This document shows, piece after piece, positions 8,295 to 16,865 of a DNA stretch of 64,000 bases (positions are counted from its first letter, which is position 1; the number at the start of each line of letters is the position of its first letter). The stretch comes from Ramlibacter sp. (GTDB lineage Bacteria > Pseudomonadota > Gammaproteobacteria > Burkholderiales > Burkholderiaceae_C), in NCBI RefSeq assembly GCF_028291745.1, contig NZ_JAQGNQ010000046.1, forward strand, positions 37,215 through 101,214, read 5' to 3'. The position numbers and the translations under genes are program-made. The notes beneath the pieces were generated by a model. The model had not been told where the DNA came from. It saw only the letters and a program-made list of their open reading frames with translations, and made no database searches.

Positions 8295-9257
8295 TCATTC
8301 CGGCTTGATGTTGCCGTCCTTGATCACCTTCGCCCACTTCCGGATCTCGGACCGCGTGAAGGTGTCCAGGTCGGCGGACGTGCCGCCCCCGGGCAAGGCA
8401 CCCATGTCTTCGATCTTCTGGCGTACGTCGGGCATGGCCATGACCTTGGCCATCTCGGCCTGCAGGCGAGCGACGATCTCCGGCGGCGTCCCCGCCGGGG
8501 CCAGCAGGGCGCCCCAGGTGAAGGCTTCGAACCCGGGCAAGCCGCTTTCCGCCAGTGTGGGGACCTGGGGCCAGCTCGCCAGCCGCTGCCGGTTGCCGGT
8601 GGCCAGCGCCCTGAGCTTGCCGGCCTTGACGTACGGCCCGGCGGACAGGACGCTGTCGAACAAGACCGAGCAGACCCCGCCGATGGTGGCGGTCAGCGCC
8701 GGACCACTGCCCGCATAGGGGATGTGCGTCATCTGCACGCCGGCCATGCCCTTGAACAGCTCCGCAGCGAGATGCGAGGGCGAGCCCAGTCCGATGGAGC
8801 AGTAGTTGGCCTTGTCCTTGTGTTCGCGCGCCCAGGCGATGAATTCCTGTGCGGTCTGGAACGGTGCCGACGCCGGAACGACCATCAGCAGCGGATTGAT
8901 CGACATGAGCGTCACCGGTGCGAAGTCGCGCACCGGGTCATAGGGGATCTTGGGAAACAGGCTCACATTGATCACGTGCGGGCCGGCGCCGGTGGACAGC
9001 AGGGTGTATCCGTCGGGCGCGCTCTTGGCCGCCAGCTCACTGCCGATCATCGCCGCGCCGCCGCCCCGGTTGTCCACGACAACCGGTTGCTTGAGGCTTT
9101 CGGACAGCTTCTGTCCCACCAGGCGCGTCATCAGGTCGGTCGTGCCCCCCGGCGGATACGGCACGATGATGCGGATGGGCTTTTCAGGGTAGCCGGCCTG
9201 CGCGGCGCCTGCGAAAAGCGCAGCGGCAAAAAGGATCGCTTCGCGAAGGTGCTTCAT
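8295..9257 (-). CDS. Bug-family periplasmic receptor (TTT substrate-binding)
   Basis: 320 residues with a Sec signal (ILFAAALFAGAAQA). It has the Bug-family hallmarks: the N-terminal KPIRIIVPYPPGGTTD motif, VVVDNRGGGAAMIG, a PDGYTLL segment, and MTHIPYAGSGPAL in the ligand cleft. Start at 9257 is supported by AGGAG upstream; the frame extends to 9305 but without a signal-like sequence. Bug proteins capture small organic acids and either feed TctAB permeases or act as signal receptors. No TctA or TctB gene is present here. It forms an operon with the TfdA-like dioxygenase and is divergent from a LysR gene. Confidence 0.92.
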   Translation of the reverse strand: MKHLREAILFAAALFAGAAQAGYPEKPIRIIVPYPPGGTTDLMTRLVGQKLSESLKQPVVVDNRGGGAAMIGSELAAKSAPDGYTLLSTGAGPHVINVSLFPKIPYDPVRDFAPVTLMSINPLLMVVPASAPFQTAQEFIAWAREHKDKANYCSIGLGSPSHLAAELFKGMAGVQMTHIPYAGSGPALTATIGGVCSVLFDSVLSAGPYVKAGKLRALATGNRQRLASWPQVPTLAESGLPGFEAFTWGALLAPAGTPPEIVARLQAEMAKVMAMPDVRQKIEDMGALPGGGTSADLDTFTRSEIRKWAKVIKDGNIKPE

Positions 9258-9322
9258 CTTGTCTCCTGGTCTTCTTTGCCCGCAATCCAGCTGGCAGGCC
9301 GCCATTCAAGCACCCGGCAACG

Positions 9323-9341
9323 ATAAGAACAATCCATTTAT
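9323..9341. promoter_or_regulatory. Candidate LysR operator, ATAA-N11-TTAT
   Basis: ATAA and TTAT form an inverted repeat with an 11-base spacer in the 121-bp gap between the divergent Bug and LysR genes. This size and position suit a LysR-type operator. It lies 65 bases from the Bug start and 37 bases from the LysR start. The half-sites are short, so chance occurrence is possible. Confidence 0.4.
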
Positions 9342-9378
9342 TCCGGTCGATTCAGTAGTGCTGCGACACAATGGCCTC

Positions 9379-10308
9379 ATGAAAAACATCGTGACACTGC
9401 GCCAGATCGAGGGCTTCCTGCTGGCGGGCGAGCTGCTGTCGTTCAGTCGTGCCGCCGAAGCGATGCACATCACCCAGTCGGCCTTTTCTCAGCTGGTGCG
9501 GGAGCTGGAGGCCGCGCTGGGCGTTCGGCTGTTCGACCGCACCACCCGCCGCGTTGCCCTTACCGAAGCCGGCGTACTGCTGCATGCCAAGATGAAACGC
9601 GGCGTGCTGCAAATCGATGAGGCCTGCGAGGACGCGCGGGCCATGGCCCGCCTCGAGCACGGTCACATCCGGGTCGGCACGCTGGCTTCCCTCGCCATCA
9701 GCGTGGTGACCCGGGCGCTCGGCGAGTTGCGCAAGAGCTTCCCTGGCGTGAAAGTGAGCATGCGGGAGGACTACAACGGGCCTCTCCTGGAACGGGTAGC
9801 GCAAGGAGACGTCGACTTCGCTGTGTGTGCCTACAGCCACTCGGCCACGGAGCTGCAGTTCGATCACTTGTTCGATGACGAGCTCGTCGCCGTGATGCAG
9901 CGGACGCGCGCCAACCCGGACGAGCCGGTCCTGCGCTGGTCCGCACTGCAGGATGCCCCGCTGGTGATGCTGGTGCGGGACTCCGCCACGCGCGACCAGA
10001 TCACCGCGGCGCTGGCGGCGAACCGGATCGTCCGTGAGCCGGATTACGAAGTGGCCAACATGTTCACCGCCTTGAGCATGGTGCGCGCGGGCTTCGGAGT
10101 GACGTTTCTGCCGGCCATGGTCATCGGCGAGGTGAACCTTGCCGGACTCGCCTGGAAGCGGCTGCAACGCCCCGTGCCGCTGCGGCGCATCGGCATCTGC
10201 CGGCGCGCTGACCGTACCGCTTCTCCCGCCGCGGCCAAGTTCGAGCAGTTGCTGCGCGCGGAGGTCGAGCGCACGCGAAAGCGGACGCGGGAGACGTTCG
10301 GCACCTGA
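9379..10308 (+). CDS. LysR-family transcriptional regulator
   Basis: 309 residues. The N-terminal winged HTH is clear (LRQIEGFLLAGELLSFSRAAEAMHITQSAFSQLVRELEAALGVRLFDR), followed by a periplasmic-binding-like effector domain. I placed the start at ATG 9379; the open frame continues upstream to 9259 but that part falls in the divergent promoter region. It is divergent from the Bug receptor and dioxygenase genes and very probably controls them, as is usual for LysR pairs. The inducer would be the substrate of the dioxygenase or a product of it. Confidence 0.92.
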   Translation: MKNIVTLRQIEGFLLAGELLSFSRAAEAMHITQSAFSQLVRELEAALGVRLFDRTTRRVALTEAGVLLHAKMKRGVLQIDEACEDARAMARLEHGHIRVGTLASLAISVVTRALGELRKSFPGVKVSMREDYNGPLLERVAQGDVDFAVCAYSHSATELQFDHLFDDELVAVMQRTRANPDEPVLRWSALQDAPLVMLVRDSATRDQITAALAANRIVREPDYEVANMFTALSMVRAGFGVTFLPAMVIGEVNLAGLAWKRLQRPVPLRRIGICRRADRTASPAAAKFEQLLRAEVERTRKRTRETFGT

Positions 10309-10351
10309 AGACCGCCAGGAGGATCAGCATGGCGGGGAGTGTGGGAGGCGC

Positions 10352-11812
10352 TCAGCGCGGCAGCCATTCCGGCCGGTCGCCGCCGAGGCGCGGGGTCGGC
10401 TTGTCCCAGTGCGGCGGCGTCTCGGACAGTTGCAGTGCCGGTCCGAGCGTCCGCAGTTCGCCGTAGCTGCCCGACTCCTGCACCAGCAGCGGCGCCAGCT
10501 CCTGTTCCGTGAGCTTGCCGGTCGCTTCGGCGAAGCCCTCGACCAGCCCCTGCCGCTGCACGAGCATCGCTGCGCCGCACAGCGCCGTGTGCACGCGCCA
10601 GCCGCCGCCTTCGCGCCCGCGCCGGCCGAGTGCCAGCAGGGCGCCATAGGCTGTGAGGTAGCCCGTGGTGTAGTCGCACACCGGCGCGAAGACCAGCTTG
10701 GGCTGGCCGGCCCCGGTGAGCCTGCCTTGCGTGTCGCAGACGCCGCTCACGGCCTGCGCAACCTGTTCCCAGCCCGCGCGGTCGGCCCAGGGTCCGCCCG
10801 ATCCGTAGCAACTCACCTGCACCTGCACCAGGCCGGGGTTGAGGCGCCAGAGCGTGTTCTCGTCGAAGCCCAGGGAGGCGATCCGCCCCGGCCGGTAGCC
10901 GTTGACCAGCACGTCGGCCTCGGCCACCAGCGCTCGCAGGCGCTCGGCGTCGGCCGGGCGGCGCAGGTCCAGGAAGCAGCTGCGCTTGCCATGGCTGGTA
11001 TCGCGCACGTGCTCGGGCGTTTGCGGCAGATGGTCGGAGGTGACCATGAGCACGTCCGCGCCGAGTTCGGCCAACGTGCGTCCGCCCACCGGGCCGGCGA
11101 GGATACGGGTCAGGTCCAGCACGCGCACGCCGGACAGCGGGCGGGCGCCCGCGGCGGGCAAGGGCAGCCAGGCGGGCGCAGGCGCGGTGCCGACGCGATC
11201 GACTTCCACCACGGGGCGGCCGGCGAGGTAGCGGCCTTGGGGGTGCGCCAGCCACTCCTCGGCGCTCCGGATGGTGCCGCCGCAGGCGCGCGCGGCGGCG
11301 ATGGCTTCTTCCAGGGCGTCCGCATCGCGGCTGGCGACGGCGGCGCGCACCGCTTCGGGCGTGCTGTCGCACTTCAGGACATCGAGCACCCGCTGCGAAA
11401 GGTGCGGCAGGTTCAGGTGCGGCAGGAACCAGCGGCCGTCGCGTGTGGGCCAGGGCTGCGTCACGGTCAGCATGTGGGCCATGGCCTGCGGGATCTGAAC
11501 GTGTTCGTACGCACCCGCTGCGTTGCGGGCGCGGGTGTAGTCCACCGTACGCACCGTGGCGGCGGCATGGCGCTGGCTCACGCGGACCTGCTGGCGCTTT
11601 CCGGCGCGCTGCTGCCACACGTCGTTGGCCGCGACGCCCACGGCAGCCAGCACCGCGGCCGTTGTGTCGCCGACGCGCAAGGGCGTGGGATGGAACGGAT
11701 CGCGGCCCTGCACGGCCGCTTCGCCGGCAGGGGCGGCACCCTGGCCGCGGATGATCATCAGTTCCTCGAAGGCCGGGGCGATGGCGGGACTCGTCTGCGT
11801 CGTCTCTGTCAT
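10352..11812 (-). CDS. CaiB/BaiF-type CoA-transferase with swapped half order
   Basis: 486 residues, versus about 400 for typical family III CoA-transferases. The usual N-terminal motif (LSGVRVLDLTRILAGP, then LAELGADVLMV) only begins near residue 224. The 220 residues before it contain features normally found late in the family (TRDGRWFLPHLN, then EEWLAHPQGRYLAGRPVVEV). The candidate catalytic Asp is about residue 379 in FAPVCDYTTGYLTAYG. So the order looks like C-terminal half then N-terminal half. Start ATG 11812 follows the SMP-30 gene stop by 8 bases. It is the last gene of the IclR-linked operon and would transfer CoA between carboxylic acids. Confidence 0.8.
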   Translation of the reverse strand: MTETTQTSPAIAPAFEELMIIRGQGAAPAGEAAVQGRDPFHPTPLRVGDTTAAVLAAVGVAANDVWQQRAGKRQQVRVSQRHAAATVRTVDYTRARNAAGAYEHVQIPQAMAHMLTVTQPWPTRDGRWFLPHLNLPHLSQRVLDVLKCDSTPEAVRAAVASRDADALEEAIAAARACGGTIRSAEEWLAHPQGRYLAGRPVVEVDRVGTAPAPAWLPLPAAGARPLSGVRVLDLTRILAGPVGGRTLAELGADVLMVTSDHLPQTPEHVRDTSHGKRSCFLDLRRPADAERLRALVAEADVLVNGYRPGRIASLGFDENTLWRLNPGLVQVQVSCYGSGGPWADRAGWEQVAQAVSGVCDTQGRLTGAGQPKLVFAPVCDYTTGYLTAYGALLALGRRGREGGGWRVHTALCGAAMLVQRQGLVEGFAEATGKLTEQELAPLLVQESGSYGELRTLGPALQLSETPPHWDKPTPRLGGDRPEWLPR

Positions 11813-11820
11813 GGGGTCTC

Positions 11821-12741
11821 TCAGGTGTGCGAGTACAGCGCCGCACCGGGCGCCGGCAGTTCGGCCTGCAGCACCGTGCCACTGGCCGACTCGGTCAGCA
11901 CCAGCGTGCGGCTGCCGGGACGGAAGGCGGCATTGGTGACGGTGCCGCCGGCGGGACTGCGCACGAAATGCGTGGTCCAGCCCCGCGCGTCCAGCACGAA
12001 GGCACCACCCAGGCTGGCGTGGGCGACCACGAGGCTGTCGTTCGCATCCAGCGCCAGCCCGTCCGGTCCGCTGGTGCCGAAGAAGGTCTGGAAGGCGCCC
12101 GCTTTCGACACCGAGCCGTCCGGCAGCAGCGGCATGCGCCACACGGCATTGGCGCGCGTGGCGGCCACGAACAGGAAGCGCTGGTGCGCGTCCAGCGCGA
12201 TGCCGTTCGGGCTCGGTACGTTGGAAAGCAACAGGTCGAGCCGGCCATCGGTCCGCAGCCGGTACACGCGACCGCTCGGATCGTGCAGGCCGGTCTGGCC
12301 CTGGTCGGTGAAGTACAGGTTGCCCTGAGCGTCAAAGCTCAGGTCGTTCAGACCCTTGAAGCTTTCCGAGTTGCGGTGTCCGAGCACGGTCTCCACGGCA
12401 CCGCTGGCGGCATCGACGCGCAGCAGGCCGCGGCGGTAGTCGGCCACCCAGAGGCTGCCGTCACGGTGGATCGCAATCCCGTTGGGCCAGCCGCCGGTCT
12501 CGGCCACCAGCTGCCACTCGCCTTGCGGAGTGACCTGGAAGACGCGCCCGTGCGGGATGTCCGTGAGGTACAGGTTGCCGGCGCGGTCGAAGCTCGGTCC
12601 TTCCAGGAAGCAGTCGACCACCTGGCCCGGCTTGTTGGCGTCGGCCCAGTCGCTGCGCCGCGGCAGGCGCAGTGCGTCCGGCATGCGCGTGAGCACGCGG
12701 GCCTCGACGATCTGCGGCGCCGTGAAGTTGACGTTCCACAT
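11821..12741 (-). CDS. SMP-30/gluconolactonase-type six-bladed beta-propeller hydrolase
   Basis: 306 residues with repeated propeller-blade motifs: EGPSFDRAGNLYLTD, GGWPNGIAIHRDGSLWVAD, LNDLSFDAQGNLYFTD, SPNGIALDAHQRFLFVA and GPDGLALDANDSLVVAH. These include the metal-binding Glu near residue 48 and the Asn/Asp ligands of the SMP-30/regucalcin/lactonase family. There is no signal peptide, so it is probably cytoplasmic. Family members open lactones or act as esterases. Within this operon it may open a lactone that forms from a hydroxy-acid intermediate. It begins six bases after the citryl-CoA-lyase-like gene. Confidence 0.88.
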   Translation of the reverse strand: MWNVNFTAPQIVEARVLTRMPDALRLPRRSDWADANKPGQVVDCFLEGPSFDRAGNLYLTDIPHGRVFQVTPQGEWQLVAETGGWPNGIAIHRDGSLWVADYRRGLLRVDAASGAVETVLGHRNSESFKGLNDLSFDAQGNLYFTDQGQTGLHDPSGRVYRLRTDGRLDLLLSNVPSPNGIALDAHQRFLFVAATRANAVWRMPLLPDGSVSKAGAFQTFFGTSGPDGLALDANDSLVVAHASLGGAFVLDARGWTTHFVRSPAGGTVTNAAFRPGSRTLVLTESASGTVLQAELPAPGAALYSHT

Positions 12742-12747
12742 GCGCGT

Positions 12748-13590
12748 CTACTCCTGCGGTGATACCGGGCGCGGGGCGTGGCCGCTGTAGGTGGGAATGA
12801 AGCTGCGCGGGATCGGCCCCTTGTTGCGCCCGCCTTGCTGCGTCTGCTCCCAGGCGTGCGCCAGGATGCCCACCGAGCGTGACAGGCAGAACAAGCCGCG
12901 CGCCAGGGCCGGTGCGAAGCCCAGCTCCGCATAGACCACCGCCGTGGCGCCGTCGATGTTCATCGGGATGCGGCGACCGCCCTTGCGCGCGGCGAGCACG
13001 TCCTCCACGGTGCGGGCGATGCCGGCGAACCGGCCCGCGACATCGCCGCGTGCCGCCGCCGCGTCGACCAGCGCCAGCAGCGGCGCGGTGCGCGGGTCGA
13101 CCGGATGGAAGCGGTGGCCGAAGCCGGAAATGAACTTGCCGTGCTCCGCCACGAACGCGTCGAGCGCCGCGCCGGTGGCGTCCTGCGCCGCGGCGCCGGC
13201 GTCGATGCGCGCTGCGATGTCCAGGTACAACTCCATCGCCTGCTCGCCCGCGCCGCCGTGCACGTCGCCCAGCACGTTGACCGCGCTGCCCATCGCGTTG
13301 TTCAGGCCCACGCCGCAGGTCGCGGCGATGCGCGCGATCGCGATGCTGGGCGCCTGCGGGCCGTGGTCCACCGCGGACATCAGCACCGCGTCCAGCAGCC
13401 GCCCCTGGGCCGGCGTGGGCAACTCGCCGCGCGTCATCAGCCAGATCATCTGCGCCAGCCCGATTCCGCCCGCGATCAGGTCCTGGATGGCGTAGCCGCG
13501 GTAGCGGATCACGCCGGGCTGCATGTCGATGATGTCGGTGCGCCACCAGTCTTCGCTGGCGATCTGGGCGGCGGACTTGTCCGTGGTCAT
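12748..13590 (-). CDS. Citryl-CoA lyase-like protein (citrate synthase fold)
   Basis: 280 residues, much shorter than citrate synthase (about 430) and similar to stand-alone citryl-CoA lyases. The three catalytic positions of the citrate synthase fold are present: His in VHGGAGEQAMEL, His in GFGHRFHPVDPRT, and Asp in PMNIDGATAVVY. Family members cleave citryl-CoA, or a related hydroxy-polyacid CoA ester, into acetyl-CoA and an oxo acid. The start ATG at 13590 overlaps the stop of the upstream CoA-transferase gene by four bases (ATGA). The open frame runs to 13878 in the shadow of that gene. The order CoA-transferase then lyase fits activation followed by cleavage. Confidence 0.85.
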   Translation of the reverse strand: MTTDKSAAQIASEDWWRTDIIDMQPGVIRYRGYAIQDLIAGGIGLAQMIWLMTRGELPTPAQGRLLDAVLMSAVDHGPQAPSIAIARIAATCGVGLNNAMGSAVNVLGDVHGGAGEQAMELYLDIAARIDAGAAAQDATGAALDAFVAEHGKFISGFGHRFHPVDPRTAPLLALVDAAAARGDVAGRFAGIARTVEDVLAARKGGRRIPMNIDGATAVVYAELGFAPALARGLFCLSRSVGILAHAWEQTQQGGRNKGPIPRSFIPTYSGHAPRPVSPQE

Positions 13591-14789
13591 ACGGCTTGCT
13601 CCGATTGCAGTTGGGCGATCTCGTCGGGGCCGTAGCCCAGGTCCGAGAGGATGTCGCGGGTGTGCTGGCCCAGCGTGGGCGGCGGCGCGTCGACGGTGGG
13701 TGCCTGGCCATCGAGCTTGAAGCCGGTGCGCAGCACCCGGATGTCGCGGCCCACGCCGGGCACGTCGGCAAAGTGGCCGACCATGCCGCGCTGCGCGATC
13801 TGCGGATGCTCCAGCGCCTGGGGCACGGTGTAGACGGGACCGGCCGGCACGCCGGCCTGATTGAGCAGCGTCCACCATTCTTCGGTGTTGCGCGCGGCCA
13901 GCGCTTCTTCCAGTGCAGCTTTCAACTCGACCCGGTGCTGCAGCCGGCCCTGGCGGTCGGCAAAGCGCGGGTCGGTGGCCAGCGCGGGCCGGCCGATGAC
14001 GCGGCAGACGGCCTCGAACTGCTCCTGCTTGTTGGCAGCGATGTTGATCAGCCCATCGCCCGTGCGGAAGGTGCCCGAGGGGCTGGCAGTGACGTTCTCG
14101 TTGCCCATGGGCCGCGGTTCGCGCCCGGCGATCAGGTGGTTGGACACCGCCCAGCCCATGGTCGCCATGGCCGCTTCCAGCATCGACACGTCGATGAAGC
14201 TGCCGCCCGCGCGCTCCCGGTCCGCCAGCGCGGCGGCGACCGCGAAGGCCGCCGTCATGCCGCCGATGGTGTCGGCGACGGGATAGCCCACGCGGTAGGG
14301 CGCGGTCTCGGGTGCGCCGGTGATGCTCATGATCCCCGACATGCCCTGGATGATCTGGTCGTACGCGGGCAGGTCGCGCAGCGGGCCGTCCTGGCCGAAG
14401 CCGGAGATCGCGCAGTAGATCAGCCGCGGCTGCTCCTTGAGCAGGTCTTCGTAGCCCAGGCCGAGGCGTTGCATCACGCCGGGACGGAAGTTCTCCACCA
14501 CTACGTCGGCGGTGGCCACGAGCTTGCGGAACACCGCCTTGCCCTGCGGGTGCTTGAAGTCGATCGTGATGGAGCGCTTGCCGGGGTTCTGCGCCAGGAA
14601 GGAGACGCCCATGAAGCGGCGGTTCAGGTCCGCATCGGCGCCCAGCTGGCGCGCCAGGTCGCCGCCCTGCCGGTTCTCCACCTTGATGACGTCGGCTCCC
14701 ATGTGGGCGAGCTGGTGGCAGGCGAACGGTCCGGCGAGCACGTTGGTGAGATCGAGCACGCGAATGCCGTGCAGAGGGCGGGTGGTCAT
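13587..14789 (-). CDS. CaiB/BaiF family III CoA-transferase
   Basis: 400 residues, the standard size. The N terminus is canonical (LHGIRVLDLTNVLAGPFACHQLAHMGADVIKVE), followed by FRPGVMQRLGLGYEDL and a catalytic Asp in GYPVADTIGGMTAAFA. The C-terminal part has NEENVTAS-like and GVPAGPVYTVPQALEHPQIAQRGMV motifs. Family III enzymes move CoA between acyl-CoA and free acids (formyl-CoA, succinyl-CoA or mesaconyl-CoA transferases). It precedes the citryl-CoA-lyase-like gene with a four-base overlap and follows a Bug receptor by seven bases. It is the better candidate for substrate activation in this operon. Confidence 0.93.
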   Translation of the reverse strand: MTTRPLHGIRVLDLTNVLAGPFACHQLAHMGADVIKVENRQGGDLARQLGADADLNRRFMGVSFLAQNPGKRSITIDFKHPQGKAVFRKLVATADVVVENFRPGVMQRLGLGYEDLLKEQPRLIYCAISGFGQDGPLRDLPAYDQIIQGMSGIMSITGAPETAPYRVGYPVADTIGGMTAAFAVAAALADRERAGGSFIDVSMLEAAMATMGWAVSNHLIAGREPRPMGNENVTASPSGTFRTGDGLINIAANKQEQFEAVCRVIGRPALATDPRFADRQGRLQHRVELKAALEEALAARNTEEWWTLLNQAGVPAGPVYTVPQALEHPQIAQRGMVGHFADVPGVGRDIRVLRTGFKLDGQAPTVDAPPPTLGQHTRDILSDLGYGPDEIAQLQSEQAV

Positions 14790-14796
14790 GTGGTGC

Positions 14797-15768
14797 TCAG
14801 TCCGGCTTGATGCCCGCCTGCTTGATCACCGCCGTCCAGCGCTTGATCTCCCGGTTCACCAGCGCCGTGGCTTGCGCCGGCGTGCTGGCCACGACGGTCA
14901 GGCCCATCTCGTCGATTTTCTTCTTCGCATCCGGCAGCGCCAGCGACTTGACGATGCCGTCGTGCAGATTGTCGACCACGGCTTGCGGCGTTCCGGCCGG
15001 CGCACCGAAGCCGATCCAGAAGTCCATGTCCATCTTCGGCAGGCCGGACTCCGCGGCCGAGGGCACGTCGGGCAGGGCGGCGTTGCGTTGCGCCCCGGTG
15101 ACCATCAGCGCACGCAGCTTGCCGCTCCTGATGTACGGCAGGGCGGTGGGCACCGAGGTGATCAAGGCCTGCACCTGGCCGCTCATGAGGTCGGCCAGCA
15201 CGGCACCCGCGCCCTTGTACGGGATGTGCACGATCGAGGTTCCGGTCAGGCTCTTGAACAGTTCGCCGGCCAGATGCGTGTTGGTGCCGTTGCCGCCGGA
15301 ACCGTAATTGAGCTTGCCCGGACGGGCCTTGGCCAGTGCGATGAACTCTTGCATCGTCTTCGCGGGCACGCCCGGGTTCACCACCAGCACGTGCGGGACC
15401 TTGACCGCGGTGGTGATCTGGGTGAAAGCCTGGTGCGGATCGAACGGCAGGTTCGGGATCAGGCCCGCTGCGATCGCATAGGACAACTCGATGGTGCAGA
15501 GCGTCCTGCCATCCGGTGCGGCGCGGGCCACCGTGCCCCAGCCCACCACGCCGCCGCCGCCGGTGCGGTTGTCGACGATCATGGGGGCGCCGACGATGGG
15601 CGCGGCGAACTGGGCGATCACGCGCGACACCAGGTCGGTGCTGCCACCGGGCGAGAACGGCACGATGATGGTGATCGGTCGTTCGTTCATCTGCGCCTGG
15701 GCCAGGGTGGGCAGCAGCAGGGCGGCCGGTGCGAATGCGAGCGCGCGACGGGTGCGGTTGGGGTGCAT
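14797..15768 (-). CDS. Bug-family periplasmic receptor
   Basis: 323 residues. An N-terminal Arg-rich stretch (NRTRRALAFAPAALLLP) ends in LAQAQ, a signal peptide with possible Tat character. Bug signature regions follow: RPITIIVPFSPGGSTDLVSR, IVDNRTGGGGVVG, PDGRTLC and VHIPYKGAGAVLADL. Start at 15768 was chosen to begin at the signal peptide; the frame is open to 15828. It is the second of two adjacent receptors in the operon and presumably binds the acid that the CoA-transferases activate. No transporter membrane subunits are encoded nearby, so it may use a remote TctAB or serve only in sensing. Confidence 0.92.
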   Translation of the reverse strand: MHPNRTRRALAFAPAALLLPTLAQAQMNERPITIIVPFSPGGSTDLVSRVIAQFAAPIVGAPMIVDNRTGGGGVVGWGTVARAAPDGRTLCTIELSYAIAAGLIPNLPFDPHQAFTQITTAVKVPHVLVVNPGVPAKTMQEFIALAKARPGKLNYGSGGNGTNTHLAGELFKSLTGTSIVHIPYKGAGAVLADLMSGQVQALITSVPTALPYIRSGKLRALMVTGAQRNAALPDVPSAAESGLPKMDMDFWIGFGAPAGTPQAVVDNLHDGIVKSLALPDAKKKIDEMGLTVVASTPAQATALVNREIKRWTAVIKQAGIKPD

Positions 15769-15834
15769 GGAGATCTCTCGGTGATGCGGGAAAGGGAGAA
15801 CGGGAGGCGCTGCGGGCTTACTTGCCATGAAGGG

Positions 15835-16818
15835 TCACTCCACCGTGGCGCCGGAGGCCTTCACGGCGGCGCCCCAGCGCTGGTGCTCGCTGTTCATCAG
15901 GTCGGCCAGTTCCGCCGGCGTGCCGCCGCGCGGCGTGGTGCCTTCCTCGCGCAGCCGGGCGAGGGTGGCCGGGCGGGCCAGTGCCGCATTGAAAGCCTTG
16001 TTGAGGGTCTGCACCACGTCGGCCGGCGTGCCGGCCGGTGCGACCAGCGCCTTCCAGTCCTCGGCGACGTAGCCGGGGTAGCCGGACTCGGCCACCGTCG
16101 GCACGGCCGGCAACAGGGGCATGCGCTGCGCCGAGGTGACGGCGACCGCGCGCAGCTTGCCGGCCTTGATCATCGGCAGCACGCTGGGCGGCGTGCCGAA
16201 GTACAGGTCGGTCTGGCCGGCGAGCAGGTCGGTGATGGCAGGGCCCGCCCCCTTGTAGGCGACGTGGGTGAGTTCCACGCCCGCCTCGTGCGCGAACATG
16301 GCGCCGGCGAGATGGCTGACCGTGCCGTTGCCGGCGGAGGCCATGTTCAGCGGCCGCGCCTTGGCGCGCGCCTTCAGGTCGGCCAGGGTGTGGATCGGCG
16401 AATCGGCGCGGACCACCAGCACCACCGGCTGCGAGCCGACCAGCATCACGGGCGCGAAGTCCTTCAGCGCGTCGAAGGGCATCTTGCGGTACAGCGCGGG
16501 ATTGATCGCCAGGTTGGAGGTCTGGGCCATGCCGATCGTGAGGCCGTCCGGGCGCGCCTTGGCGACCGCGTCGATGCCGATGTTGCCGCCGGCGCCGGGC
16601 CGGTTGTCGATCACGATGTTCCAGTGCGTGGCCTGCGTCACCGCATCGGCCATCAGCCGGCTCACCACGTCGGTGCCGCCGGCCGGCGGGAAGGGCACGA
16701 TCAGCTTGATCGGCTGGGACGGATAGCCACCCTGGGCGCAGGCGACACCGGCGCAGAGCAGGGCAGCGGCGCACAGCAACAGGCGGCGCACAGGCGAGAA
16801 GGGAAAGCGGTAAGGCAT
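15835..16818 (-). CDS. Bug-family periplasmic receptor
   Basis: 327 residues. Signal peptide RRLLLCAAALLCAGVACAQ, possibly with a lipobox-like Cys but better read as a Sec signal ending ACA. Family motifs: QPIKLIVPFPPAGGTDVVSR, IDNRPGAGGNIGIDAVAKA, PDGLTIG and THVAYKGAGPAITDL. ATG 16818 follows AGGAGACTTCCC. The frame is open to 16935 but that part has no signal features. It shares only family-level similarity with its neighbour at 14797-15768, so the pair probably binds two different or alternative ligands rather than being a recent duplication. Confidence 0.92.
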   Translation of the reverse strand: MPYRFPFSPVRRLLLCAAALLCAGVACAQGGYPSQPIKLIVPFPPAGGTDVVSRLMADAVTQATHWNIVIDNRPGAGGNIGIDAVAKARPDGLTIGMAQTSNLAINPALYRKMPFDALKDFAPVMLVGSQPVVLVVRADSPIHTLADLKARAKARPLNMASAGNGTVSHLAGAMFAHEAGVELTHVAYKGAGPAITDLLAGQTDLYFGTPPSVLPMIKAGKLRAVAVTSAQRMPLLPAVPTVAESGYPGYVAEDWKALVAPAGTPADVVQTLNKAFNAALARPATLARLREEGTTPRGGTPAELADLMNSEHQRWGAAVKASGATVE

Positions 16819-16865
16819 GGGAAGTCTCCTGGTTCTTGTAGAGGGGTGGCTGGAGCCGGCGCCGC

